Shown here in pieces: positions 19,602-27,562 of a stretch of 64,000 bases of DNA. Positions within the stretch are counted from its first letter, which is position 1. Every line of letters begins with the position of its first letter. The notes under the pieces are model-generated. The model had not been told where the DNA came from. It made no database searches and saw only the letters and a program-made list of their open reading frames with translations. The DNA is from Streptacidiphilus sp. P02-A3a (GTDB lineage: Bacteria; Actinomycetota; Actinomycetes; Streptomycetales; Streptomycetaceae): NCBI RefSeq assembly GCF_014084105.1, contig NZ_CP048289.1:8069922-8133921 (forward strand), written 5' to 3'. The translations under genes were made by a program, and so were the position numbers.

Positions 19602-21005
19602 CTAGCCGATATCGAGGCGCAGCAGATCCTCCTCCGTCTCACGACGGACGATCACCCGGGCCCGCCCCTCGGAGACGGCCACCACCGGCGGCTTCAGCGC
19701 GTGGTTGTAGTTGCTGGCCATCGACCGGCAGTAGGCGCCGGTGGCGGGCACCGCCAGCAGGTCGCCGGGGGCCAGGTCGGCGGGCAGGAAGGCGTCCCGG
19801 ACGATGATGTCGCCGGACTCGCAGTGCTTGCCGACCACCCGGGAGAGCATCGGCTCGGCGGTGGAGTGGCGGGAGACCAGGGCGACGCTGTACTCGGCGT
19901 CGTACAGGGCGGTGCGGATGTTGTCGGACATGCCGCCGTCCACGCTGACATAGGTGCGCAGCCCCTCCAGCGGCTTGACCGTGCCGACCTCGTACAGCGT
20001 GAAGGTGGTGGGTCCGACGATGGCGCGGCCAGGCTCGACCGAGATCCGCGGCGGGGTGAGGCCCGCCGCGGCGCACTCGCGGCGGACGATGTCGGTCAGC
20101 GAGGCGGCGATCTCGGCGGGCTCGCGCGGGTCGTCCTCGCTGGTGTACGCGATGCCGAGGCCGCCGCCGAGGTCGATCTCGGGGAGTTCGACGCCGTGCT
20201 CGGCCTTGACCTCGGCGAGCAGGCCGACCACCCGGCGGGCGGCGACCTCGAACCCGGCGGTGTCGAAGATCTGCGAGCCGATGTGCGAGTGGATCCCGGC
20301 CAGCTCCACGCCGTCCAGCGTCAGCGCCCGGCGCACCGCCTCGGCGGCCAGGCCGCCGGAGAGGGAGAGGCCGAACTTCTGGTCCTCGTGCGCGGTGGCG
20401 ATGAACTCGTGGGTGTGCGCCTCGACGCCGACGGTGACCCGGATCAGGATCCGCTGCCGGACGCCCTGCTGCTGGGCGATCCAGGACAGCCGCACCAACT
20501 CGTCGAAGGAGTCCACCACCACGTGCCCGACGCCGGACTTCACCGCGTACTCAAGCTCGGGCTGGGACTTGTTGTTGCCGTGGAAGGCGATCCGGTCGGC
20601 GGGCATCCCGGCCGACAGCGCGACGGTGAGCTCGCCGCCGCTGCACACGTCGACGTTCAGCCCCTCCTCGTGCAGCCAGCGCACGATCGCCCGGGACAGG
20701 AACGCCTTGCCCGCGTAGTAGACGTCCGCCTCGGCGCCGAAGGCGTCGCGCCAGGCCCGGCAGCGGGCGCGGAAGTCCTGCTCGTCGAGGATGTAGGCGG
20801 GGGTGCCGAACTGCTCGGCCAGGGTCAGCACGTCGATGCCGCCGACGGTGACCACGCCTTCGCCGTTCGTCCCGGCCGCCCGGGCGACCGTCCGCGACCA
20901 GACCTTGGGGTCGAGCGCGTTCAGGTCGGCGGGCGGGGCGGTGAAGTGCCCCTCCGGCATGACGTCACCGTGACGCGGTCCTGCGGGGTGAGCGGAACGG
21001 CTCAT
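19602..21005 (-). CDS. lysA: Diaminopimelate decarboxylase
   Basis: This fold-type III PLP enzyme makes lysine from meso-DAP. The 467-aa protein from ATG 21005 has AGGAGA 7 nt upstream. The PLP lysine is in [13 protein letters not shown], the PLP-binding His is in [10 protein letters not shown], and the substrate-contacting Cys of the partner subunit is in [10 protein letters not shown]. The EPGRAIVG loop and the C-terminal [12 protein letters not shown] are normal for the family. It lies between argS and hom, the standard actinobacterial order. Confidence 0.97.
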   Translation of the reverse strand: MSRSAHPAGPRHGDVMPEGHFTAPPADLNALDPKVWSRTVARAAGTNGEGVVTVGGIDVLTLAEQFGTPAYILDEQDFRARCRAWRDAFGAEADVYYAGKAFLSRAIVRWLHEEGLNVDVCSGGELTVALSAGMPADRIAFHGNNKSQPELEYAVKSGVGHVVVDSFDELVRLSWIAQQQGVRQRILIRVTVGVEAHTHEFIATAHEDQKFGLSLSGGLAAEAVRRALTLDGVELAGIHSHIGSQIFDTAGFEVAARRVVGLLAEVKAEHGVELPEIDLGGGLGIAYTSEDDPREPAEIAASLTDIVRRECAAAGLTPPRISVEPGRAIVGPTTFTLYEVGTVKPLEGLRTYVSVDGGMSDNIRTALYDAEYSVALVSRHSTAEPMLSRVVGKHCESGDIIVRDAFLPADLAPGDLLAVPATGAYCRSMASNYNHALKPPVVAVSEGRARVIVRRETEEDLLRLDIG

Positions 21006-21038
21006 AGGACTATCTCCTGAGATGCGCGGGGGGCTGCG

Positions 21039-21070
21039 GGGGCGCGGCGACAGTCTTCCGTCCGCGCCCC
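21039..21070 (-). terminator. Possible hairpin between argS and lysA
   Basis: A 9-bp stem (GGGGCGCGG / CCGCGCCCC) with a 14-nt loop lies directly after the argS stop on the minus strand and just before the lysA ribosome site. It could be a weak terminator or attenuator, but the loop is long. Confidence 0.35.
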
Positions 21071-21077
21071 GCGCGGC

Positions 21078-22739
21078 TCACATCCGTTCGGGTGCTGAGA
21101 CGCCCAGCAGCGCCAGGCCGTTGGCGATGACGGTGCGGGTCGCGTCGACCAGCCACAGCCGGGCCCGGTTCAGGTCGGTGACCTCGTCGTCACCGAAGGG
21201 CAGGACCCGGCACTTGTCGTTGAAGCGGTGGTACGAACCGGCCAGTTCCTCAAGGTAGCGAGCCACGTGGTGCGGCTGCCGCAGCTCCCCGGCCTTGGTC
21301 ACGATGCGCGGGAACTCCCCGAGCGCGCCGAGGAGTTCGTTCTCGGCCTCCTCGGTGAGCAGCTCCGGTTTGAAGCCCTCGGCGGGGCCCCGGTCGAAGC
21401 CCAGCGCGGCGGCGTTGCGCCCGATCGAGCACATCCGGGAGTGCGCGTACTGCACGTAGTGGACGTGGTTCTCGTTCGAGGTGCTGGTGAGCACGTCGAT
21501 GTCGAGGGTGATGGTGGAGTCCGTGGACGAGCGGGACAGGGTGTAGCGGGCGGCGTCCACGCCGATCCACTCGACCACGTCGTCGATGGTGATGATGTTG
21601 CCGGCCCGCTTGGACATGCGGACTTCCTGGCCGTCCTTCAGCATCTTCACGAACTGGCCGATGAGGACCTCGATGTTGCGCGTCGGGTCGTCCCCGGCGC
21701 AGGCGGCGATCGCCTTGAGCCGGTTCACGTAGCCGTGGTGGTCCGCGCCCAGCATGTAGACGTTGATGTCGTGGCCGCGGTCGCGCTTGCTGAGGTAGTA
21801 GGCGGCGTCGGCGGCGAAGTAGGTGTTCTCGCCGTCCGCCTTGATCAGCACCCGGTCCTTGTCGTCACCGAAGTCGGTGGTGCGCAGCCAGGTCGCGCCG
21901 TCCTGGGTGAAGATGTGGCCCTGCTCGCGCAGCCGCTCGACGGCCTTCTCGACGGCGCCGGAGGCGTGCAGCGACTGCTCGGAGAACCAGTTGTCGAAGT
22001 GGACGCCGAACGCCTCCATCGACTTCTGGATCTCGGCGACCATCAGCCGCAGGCCCTCGGTGCGGAAGCGCTCGGCCTGCTCGGCGTCCGGCAGGTCGAG
22101 GATGCCCTCGTTCGCGGCGACGATCCGGGCGGCGATGTCGTTGATGTACTCGCCGACGTAGCCGTCGTCCGGGACCGGCTGCTTGTTGGCGGAGGCCCGC
22201 AGCGAGCCGCCGAACTTGGAGATCTGCACCCCGGCGTCGTTGATGTAGTACTCGGTGGTGACGTCGGCGCCGGAGGCCCGCAGGATCCGGCCCAGCGAGT
22301 CGCCCACGGCGGCCCAGCGCACGCCGCCGATGTGGATCGGCCCGGTCGGGTTGGCGGAGACGAACTCCAGGTTGACCCGCTGCCCGGCGAAGGCGTCGTT
22401 GTGCCCGTACGTCGCCCCGGCGGCGACGATCTGCCGGGCCAGCTCGCCCTGGGTGGCGGCGTCCAGGGTGACGTTGAGGAACCCGGGGCCGGCCACGTCG
22501 ACGGCGGCCACACCGGGCAGCGGGCGCAGCCGGTCCGCGACCAGTTCGGCGACCTGTCGGGGCGGCTTGCCCGCCGCCTTCGCCAGCTGGAGGGCCACAT
22601 TGGTGGCGTAGTCGCCGTGGTCCCGGTTCTTGGGTCGCTCGACGGTCACCGTCTCGGGCACGGCGACGGTCAGCTCGCCCGCCTCGACGACAGCGCGGAT
22701 GGCGGACTGGATGGCCTGGGAAAGCTCTGCGGGTGTCAC
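21078..22739 (-). CDS. argS: Arginyl-tRNA synthetase
   Basis: This class I synthetase charges tRNA-Arg. The 553-aa protein starts at GTG 22739 (VTPAELSQAI), matching known actinobacterial N-termini. It has the HIGH-type motif in SANPTGPIHIGGVRWAAVGD, a KMSKS-like loop in VRMSKRAGNIITIDDV, an N-terminal Add-1 tRNA D-loop domain and a C-terminal helical anticodon domain. No Shine-Dalgarno sequence precedes the GTG. Instead TACGCT lies 7 nt upstream, which fits a leaderless mRNA starting at the GTG. A tRNA-Arg gene is about 740 bp upstream on the other strand. Confidence 0.96.
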   Translation of the reverse strand: MTPAELSQAIQSAIRAVVEAGELTVAVPETVTVERPKNRDHGDYATNVALQLAKAAGKPPRQVAELVADRLRPLPGVAAVDVAGPGFLNVTLDAATQGELARQIVAAGATYGHNDAFAGQRVNLEFVSANPTGPIHIGGVRWAAVGDSLGRILRASGADVTTEYYINDAGVQISKFGGSLRASANKQPVPDDGYVGEYINDIAARIVAANEGILDLPDAEQAERFRTEGLRLMVAEIQKSMEAFGVHFDNWFSEQSLHASGAVEKAVERLREQGHIFTQDGATWLRTTDFGDDKDRVLIKADGENTYFAADAAYYLSKRDRGHDINVYMLGADHHGYVNRLKAIAACAGDDPTRNIEVLIGQFVKMLKDGQEVRMSKRAGNIITIDDVVEWIGVDAARYTLSRSSTDSTITLDIDVLTSTSNENHVHYVQYAHSRMCSIGRNAAALGFDRGPAEGFKPELLTEEAENELLGALGEFPRIVTKAGELRQPHHVARYLEELAGSYHRFNDKCRVLPFGDDEVTDLNRARLWLVDATRTVIANGLALLGVSAPERM

Positions 22740-22947
22740 AGGGGCAAGCGTAGGCGAGAAGCGCTGACGACCAGGCATCCGGCTTGGCACCTGAGACGCC
22801 GGACGCTCGTCCGGGCCGGACCCGACGCCGACGCCCGCGCGTCACACGGTCGGCCACCCTTGTTCGCTGAGAGCGAACCCTGTCCGCCGATCGGCCCCCT
22901 GCCACCCCCCGTTCGCACCACCCGCACCCGGTCCCCGCTCCGGACGC

Positions 22948-23340
22948 TCAGCCCGTTCCCGCTCCGGCGCGCTCGGCCAGCCGTCGGACCAGGGCCACCA
23001 GCTCCATCGGCTCGAAGGGCTTCGCGATGTAGCCGTCGACCCCCACCGACGCCCCGCGCTCCAGATCCGCCGGGGTGCACGCGCTCACTATGGCGATCGG
23101 ATAGTGCGCCGTCCGCGCGTCCGCCCGCAGCCGCGCCGCGGTCCGCAGACCGTCCAGCCGCGGCATGACGACGTCCAGCGTGATCACGTCCGGCTGCACC
23201 TCGCGCACGATCTCCAGGCACTCGGCGCCGTCGGCGGCGGTCACCACCTCGAAACCCTCAAGTTCCAGGTTGACCCTGATCAGCTGGCGAATCACCTCGC
23301 TGTCATCGACAACCAGGACCCGCCCCGAGACGCCGGACAC
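22948..23340 (-). CDS. Single-domain response regulator (receiver only)
   Basis: This is a CheY-like receiver with no output domain, about 130 aa from GTG 23340. It contains VLVVDDSEVIRQLI (acidic pair), DVITLDVVMPRLDG (phospho-acceptor Asp at about residue 60), SACTP (conserved Ser/Thr) and GYIAKPFEPMEL (conserved Lys). No kinase is adjacent, so the partner is unknown; it may act by protein binding. The GTG has no ribosome site, but TACCCT lies 7 nt upstream, the same spacing as for argS, so a leaderless transcript is likely. An earlier start at 23478 would add a basic leader of 46 residues and is less likely. Confidence 0.85.
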   Translation of the reverse strand: MSGVSGRVLVVDDSEVIRQLIRVNLELEGFEVVTAADGAECLEIVREVQPDVITLDVVMPRLDGLRTAARLRADARTAHYPIAIVSACTPADLERGASVGVDGYIAKPFEPMELVALVRRLAERAGAGTG

Positions 23341-23479
23341 ATCACTGAGGGTAGGCGAAATCGTGACTGCGCGTCCGTGCTTTCCCGACTTCCGCCCGAT
23401 CCGCCGACACCGCCGAGCCCGAAGCCGATGCACGACCACCGCACCCGGGCTGGTAGTGTTCTGCATGTCGCAAGGCAAG

Positions 23480-23552
23480 GCCCCCGTAGCTCAGGGGATA
23501 GAGCACCGCCCTCCGGAGGCGGGTGCGTAGGTTCGAATCCTACCGGGGGCAC
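23480..23552 (+). tRNA. tRNA-Arg (anticodon CCG)
   Basis: A full cloverleaf can be folded: acceptor GCCCCCG (23480-23486) pairs with CGGGGGC (23544-23550), D arm GCTC-AGGGGATA-GAGC, anticodon stem CCGCC/GGCGG with loop CTCCGGA, giving anticodon CCG that reads CGG, and T arm GTAGG-TTCGAAT-CCTAC. The discriminator base is A. No CCA is encoded beyond the CA-like end. A strong terminator lies 50 nt downstream. tRNA 3' ends are common integration sites, and the DNA beyond this one is accessory in character. Confidence 0.96.
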
Positions 23553-23601
23553 TTCGTGCATCCAGCCATGGTTCGCCGTGGTGGACGGCACCTGTGCCGA
23601 G

Positions 23602-23638
23602 AGCGGGCGTGGACATCACAGTGTCCACGCCCGCTTTG
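23602..23638 (+). terminator. Intrinsic terminator after tRNA-Arg
   Basis: A perfect 14-bp stem (AGCGGGCGTGGACA / TGTCCACGCCCGCT) with loop TCACAG is followed by TTGC. It lies about 50 nt past the tRNA 3' end. Confidence 0.8.
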
Positions 23639-24101
23639 CTGTGCCCGGCTGCGACCTCCAGCGCGACGGCACTCCGCTCGCCGATCGTGCCGCCGCGAAG
23701 CCGAAGGCGTCGTAGCGGCGGCGCTGGGCCGGCTCGGGCAGGCGGGTGGCGTCGAAGCGCAGCAGCTGCGGGAGGGCTTCGAGCAATGCTTCGTTGGCCT
23801 GGAGGTCAGTGGCGGGGGCTGCCACCTCTGCGATTCGGGCCTGGTGCTGCTTCAGCTTCGGTCCGAGGTCAGCGTGTTCGGCGCGGATGTCGTCGCGGAA
23901 CTCCTTCGCGCTCCTGGCGCTGGACCCCGCTCGGGCCGGCGGTGAGCCGGTCGGCGAGGTGAAAGCGGCGGTCGGGGCCGAGGGCGCGGTCGGCGAAGGG
24001 GTCGCGGATGTGCGGGAGCAGGCGGCCTCGGCCGCGTTCAGCTGGTAACCGGACGGCGGCACGCGCAACTCGTCCCAGATCCGTTTCGTGGAGACGATCA
24101 T
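23616..24101 (-). pseudogene. Probable relic of a large serine recombinase (C-terminal part)
   Basis: A 161-codon open frame runs towards the tRNA. Its last 100 codons read like the C-terminal coiled-coil end of actinomycete serine recombinases: an EFRDDIRAEHADLGPKLKQ helix, then LLEALPQLLRFDATRLPEP and a final YDAFGF. The catalytic resolvase domain is missing, the first part of the frame is Ser/Pro/Ala-rich without likeness, and the stop lies inside the tRNA terminator hairpin. I read it as a decayed integrase left beside an insertion site. The family call rests on pattern memory only and could be wrong. Confidence 0.4.
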
Positions 24102-24163
24102 CGACCACCTCGGTCACTACCATCCGCTCGATAGGGTTAACAGATCCGCGTACTCCAATACGC

Positions 24164-24192
24164 TTGCCTCGGTCGTGCAAGACCGGTAGCGT
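24164..24192 (+). promoter_or_regulatory. Candidate sigma-70-type promoter of the Abi/HsdMS unit
   Basis: TTGCCT and TAGCGT are spaced by 17 bp, on the plus strand, about 175 nt ahead of the first gene of the unit. The match is moderate. The long leader after it holds no recognised gene. Confidence 0.35.
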
Positions 24193-24367
24193 CATCACCG
24201 CAGGGACAGCAAGTGGGGGGCCGCGGCAGGAACCGGCCCGGACATGGCTGTGCCCCGGGTGGCGTGTCAGTTGCGCGACAGAGGCGGCCCGGGGCTTACA
24301 CACATCACCATAACATCGGCACGCCGTAGCGCCAGGGGCCAGCGGCAGATTCACTCCGCAGGGGGAA

Positions 24368-25009
24368 GTGGCGACGATGAGCATGCCTGAGTGGTTTACC
24401 CGTGGCTTCTCGGCACCGCGCCTGAAGCCCTATCTCGCCGCAGTCGGCGGCGACGCCGATGCCGCCTTGCGCCTCTACCTGTGGAACACCGAGGTGTCCG
24501 GCGCCTTCTACGGCCCGCTCCACTGGGCGGAGGTCATCCTCCGGAACACCCTGCACGACAACCTCAACACCTACTTCGGGCCCAAGGTGTGGTGGGAGTC
24601 CGCTCCCCTCCTCGACGGCACCCTCCGCAAGATCCAGGACGCCACCACCCTGTGCCAGCGGAAGCATCCCCGTGCCACCACTGCCGACGACATCGTCTCC
24701 GAGCTCACCTTCGGACACTGGGTCGGCCTGCTGGCCAGCCGCTACGACCGCACGCTGTGGGTTCCCACCTTGCACGATGCGTTTCCCGGATACCGCGGAC
24801 GCCGCGACCATCTGCACACCCGTCTGCAGTCGCTGCTCAAGCTACGCAACCGGATCAGCCACCACGAACCCATCCATCACCTTCCGCTGGAAGCGGACCA
24901 CGCGACGATCTATGAGGTGCTCCGCTACGTGAACCCCGACGCCGCGAGGGAGCTCCGGTCCTACGACCAGCTGCCCTCCATCCTGTCCCAGCGGCCGCCC
25001 CGCATCTGA
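24368..25009 (+). CDS. Abi-like HEPN-domain protein
   Basis: This is a 213-aa all-helical protein of the Abi-like family (Abi_2/AbiD-AbiF related). Family features in order: LYLWNTEVSGAFYGPLHWAEVILRN near residues 36-60, FGHWVGLL (115-122), and LLKLRNRISHHEPI (157-169). The last contains the HEPN RNase signature Rx4-6H (R160/R162 with H165/H166) followed by the E-P typical of the family. HEPN proteins of this type are thought to cleave RNA, and AbiD/F-like proteins stop phage growth by abortive infection. The start may be GTG 24368 or ATG 24377, both behind an AGGGGGAAG site. It lies 25 bp ahead of the methylase gene in the same direction, so they probably form one operon. Confidence 0.8.
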   Translation: MATMSMPEWFTRGFSAPRLKPYLAAVGGDADAALRLYLWNTEVSGAFYGPLHWAEVILRNTLHDNLNTYFGPKVWWESAPLLDGTLRKIQDATTLCQRKHPRATTADDIVSELTFGHWVGLLASRYDRTLWVPTLHDAFPGYRGRRDHLHTRLQSLLKLRNRISHHEPIHHLPLEADHATIYEVLRYVNPDAARELRSYDQLPSILSQRPPRI

Positions 25010-25034
25010 GAAGGCCGGAACGGAGACGACGCAC

Positions 25035-26642
25035 ATGGACGGCGAAGAGGTACGGAACCTGCTCTCCCGCACCGAGATTGCAGACCTGGCAGGAGTGAAG
25101 CGACCGGCTGTCACCAACTGGGAACGCCGGTACCCGGACTACCCGCCGCCGGTACGCCGGGGCGACATGGAACTGTTCCCCCTGGAACAGCTGCTGACGT
25201 GGCTGGGGAAGCGCACCGTCCCTGCGAACGCCAGGGAACCGCACGAGAACCCGGGCACGACGTACGCGGACCGCGTACGCGCGGCGCTGGGTGCTGGCGG
25301 GCGCACTGTCCGCGAGGACCCGCAGGGCGCAGCCGTCATCTCGCACCGGCACCGGAGCACTGATCTCAACCGGTTGACACGCCAGTTGACCCAACTCGGT
25401 GACCAGTACCGAGGCCGCTTCACCACCGACGCGTACACCGAACTGCTGCTGACCACCATCTACGCCGGGGGGCTCGGCAAGGACGTGCGGCCCACCTTGA
25501 TGGACGTCCTCGGCCCTGGCGCCGGCATTCCCGACAGTCGAATGCTGCTGGAGATGCTCCGCATCGCCCTTCCAGCCGATGCTGATGCTGGCACCCGCCA
25601 GCATCAGGCGGCAGATCTGTTCCAACTGTTGGTGCAGGAGTCGAACCGGTCAGCAGACCGCGGCGAGTTCTACACGCCGCCCTCCATCGCACAGCTCATG
25701 GCGGACATGCTGGTCCCGGATCACGGTACCTTCACCCTGCTGGACCCGTTCTGCCGGGCCGGCGACATCCTCACCGCCGTACCCCAAGCAACTTCGGCGG
25801 ACGGTGCCCATCCGCATGCGCTGATGCGGTCGATTGCCGCCATGAACCTCGAACTGCACGGAATCAACGGCACGATCGTCAACGGCGTCTTCGCGCCCAC
25901 CGCCGGATCGTTGCGGGCAGACCATGCGAAGGTGGACCTGGTCCTGAGCAATCCGCCGTTCGCCACGCGCTACCAGGGCGATCCGAACGAGGGCGGCCAA
26001 GAAGGCTCCTGGCCTTTCGGCTCGCCACCTTCCAGTAGCGCCGACTTCGGGTGGCTCCAGTACGCCCTGGCCAGGCTGAAACCAGGCGGCAGGGCCGGGG
26101 TGATCATGCCCTACGGTGCGGGGTTCCGCGGCGGTCGCGAACGGTCCATCCGCGCTGGCATGGTGGAGGCCGGCGTCGTCGAGTGCATCGTGGCGCTCCC
26201 GAGTCAACTCTTCGTCCAGACCGGCATTCCCGTGACTCTCTGGGTGATGCGCGCCACTGCCGAACGCCTGGCGCAGGAGATCCTGTTCATCGATGCAAGC
26301 GAACGCGGCGAGCAGCGAACCGCCGTACAACGACAGCTCAGGCCCGAGGACATCGACGCGATCGTCCATCCTTACAAGCACTGGCGCGGGCTGCCTTCCG
26401 TTCGGGGCATCGACGCTACTCCGGACGGCCCTGCGGCACGCGCAGCCTCGACGGACGAGATCCGAGCCAACGACTACGACCTGACCCCAGCCCGCTACCT
26501 CGTCAGGACAGAACTGGCAGCGACGGCAGAGGCAACGGCCAGGGAAGTCAAGGAACTGCTGGCGCGCCTCGTGCGCCTGAACGACCGTCAGCAGGAGATT
26601 GACGCCCGGGTCAGCCAGCTACTCGAAGGACTGCAGCCATGA
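25035..26642 (+). CDS. HsdM-type N6-adenine DNA methyltransferase with N-terminal HTH
   Basis: This 535-aa protein joins an N-terminal MerR/excisionase-like helix-turn-helix (about 10-60, LSRTEIADLAGVKRPAVTNW) to a type I N6-adenine methylase. Methylase features: EFYTPPSIAQLMADML (211-226), motif I LLDPFCRAGDIL (235-246), catalytic motif IV SNPPF (305-309), and the type I C-terminal signature NDYDLTPARYLV (479-490) followed by a coiled coil that would bind HsdS. Motif I has Arg and Asp where DPxxGxGG has Gly. The stop overlaps the HsdS start as ATGA. No hsdR lies nearby. It may methylate host sites as self marks, or sense DNA for the HEPN partner. Confidence 0.88.
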   Translation: MDGEEVRNLLSRTEIADLAGVKRPAVTNWERRYPDYPPPVRRGDMELFPLEQLLTWLGKRTVPANAREPHENPGTTYADRVRAALGAGGRTVREDPQGAAVISHRHRSTDLNRLTRQLTQLGDQYRGRFTTDAYTELLLTTIYAGGLGKDVRPTLMDVLGPGAGIPDSRMLLEMLRIALPADADAGTRQHQAADLFQLLVQESNRSADRGEFYTPPSIAQLMADMLVPDHGTFTLLDPFCRAGDILTAVPQATSADGAHPHALMRSIAAMNLELHGINGTIVNGVFAPTAGSLRADHAKVDLVLSNPPFATRYQGDPNEGGQEGSWPFGSPPSSSADFGWLQYALARLKPGGRAGVIMPYGAGFRGGRERSIRAGMVEAGVVECIVALPSQLFVQTGIPVTLWVMRATAERLAQEILFIDASERGEQRTAVQRQLRPEDIDAIVHPYKHWRGLPSVRGIDATPDGPAARAASTDEIRANDYDLTPARYLVRTELAATAEATAREVKELLARLVRLNDRQQEIDARVSQLLEGLQP

Positions 26643-27256
26643 TGACTTTGATCGGTGAAGTCCCCGACAGCTGGCCACAGGCCACGCTGGGCAAAGTTTG
26701 CGCGGAAATGCGCCCCGGGCCGACAGTCTCCGTCCAACAGCAGGCTTCCACCGGAACCGCGCTGTTGTCCCCGCGTGCCATTCGGGACGGACGCATCGAC
26801 GATCCTCAGCCCCGCCACGTTCGACACAATGTGGCAGAGAGATGGCCGGAGCACCGGCTACTCGAAGGCGACCTCGTGTGTACCCGAACCGGATCACCAG
26901 GCAGCTTCGCGCTCGTGGACGCCGCCCACAAGGGCTGGCTCTGCGGTGGAAACGTGATCCGGATGCGGCTCGATCCTGAGCGGGGCCTGCTCTCCGGCTT
27001 TCTGCTGAGCTATCTCGCCCTCCCCGGCGTCGCAGATTGGGTCGGACGACGGGCACGCGGCAGTGCCATCCGGACGATCTCTACACAGGACCTGCGTCAG
27101 CTCCCGGTGCTCATCCCCCCGTTGGAGGTCCAGGAGTCCGTGGCGGAGGTCCTCGCCGCTCTCGACGCCAAGGCCGCACTCCACCTGGAGATCAGCAGAA
27201 CAACCACAGCCCTGCGGCACGCTGTCGTACCGACCCTCCTGGACCGGTATCGGTAG
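26639..27256 (+). CDS. HsdS-like specificity subunit with a single target-recognition domain
   Basis: This 205-aa protein is about half the length of a classic HsdS (about 400 aa). It has one target-recognition domain (about 10-160; GTALLSPRAIRDGRI, LLEGDLVCTRTGSPGS, AIRTISTQDLRQLPVLIPPL) and one conserved helix region (ETQ-like VQESVAEVLAALDAKAALHLEISRTT, 163-190). Half-S proteins work as dimers and then recognise a split palindromic site. The ATG at 26639 overlaps the methylase stop, so translation is coupled. It ends the Abi-M-S unit. Confidence 0.85.
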   Translation: MMTLIGEVPDSWPQATLGKVCAEMRPGPTVSVQQQASTGTALLSPRAIRDGRIDDPQPRHVRHNVAERWPEHRLLEGDLVCTRTGSPGSFALVDAAHKGWLCGGNVIRMRLDPERGLLSGFLLSYLALPGVADWVGRRARGSAIRTISTQDLRQLPVLIPPLEVQESVAEVLAALDAKAALHLEISRTTTALRHAVVPTLLDRYR

Positions 27257-27348
27257 CCCGCCCTGGCGGCACCCGTGCTGGACCTGCCCCGGGGGCTTCC
27301 GGGGCGCGAAGTGCTGCTCGACGATACCCGGCTAGCTGCCACCGAGAG

Positions 27349-27515
27349 GCCTCTCGGGTCGATCCAGTCCTGGTCGCTGACGGCCTGGGCGTCGTCGGGG
27401 AACTCCTCGGCGATCAAGTGCATCGTCCAGCCGAGGGCGGATAAGCGGGCGGGGACGGTCTTGCCGAGGTTGCGGTCGACGCAGAATTCAGGCAGCTGGG
27501 GCCGCCGATCCAGCG
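27349..27515 (-). pseudogene. Fragment of a PIN-like (VapC-type) domain gene
   Basis: On the minus strand the stretch LPEFCVDRNLGKTVPARL, then LGWTMHLIAEEFPDDAQAVSDQDWI, matches the first 45 residues of the PIN-like family found in VapC45-type toxins, with the first acidic residue (FCVD). The frame then runs into unrelated Ser/Arg-rich codons and there is no credible start codon close to the beginning. It is a broken remnant of a toxin-type gene, in the roughly 300 bp between the HsdS gene and the permease gene. Nothing else is seen in that gap. Confidence 0.55.
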
Positions 27516-27562
27516 GCGTTCGGCCCCTCGGTCCTTGACAGGGCCCGGTTTGACCCTGCCCG

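Noticed and set aside
23869-24384. Second minus-strand frame overlapping the recombinase relic
   Set aside because: It shows no likeness and crosses the Abi gene leader. At most it contains frameshifted pieces of the relic.
23552-27560. A second copy of the tRNA-Arg 3' end (attR) closing the island
   Set aside because: I looked for the TTCGAATCCTAC core downstream and did not find it, so no att pair is claimed.
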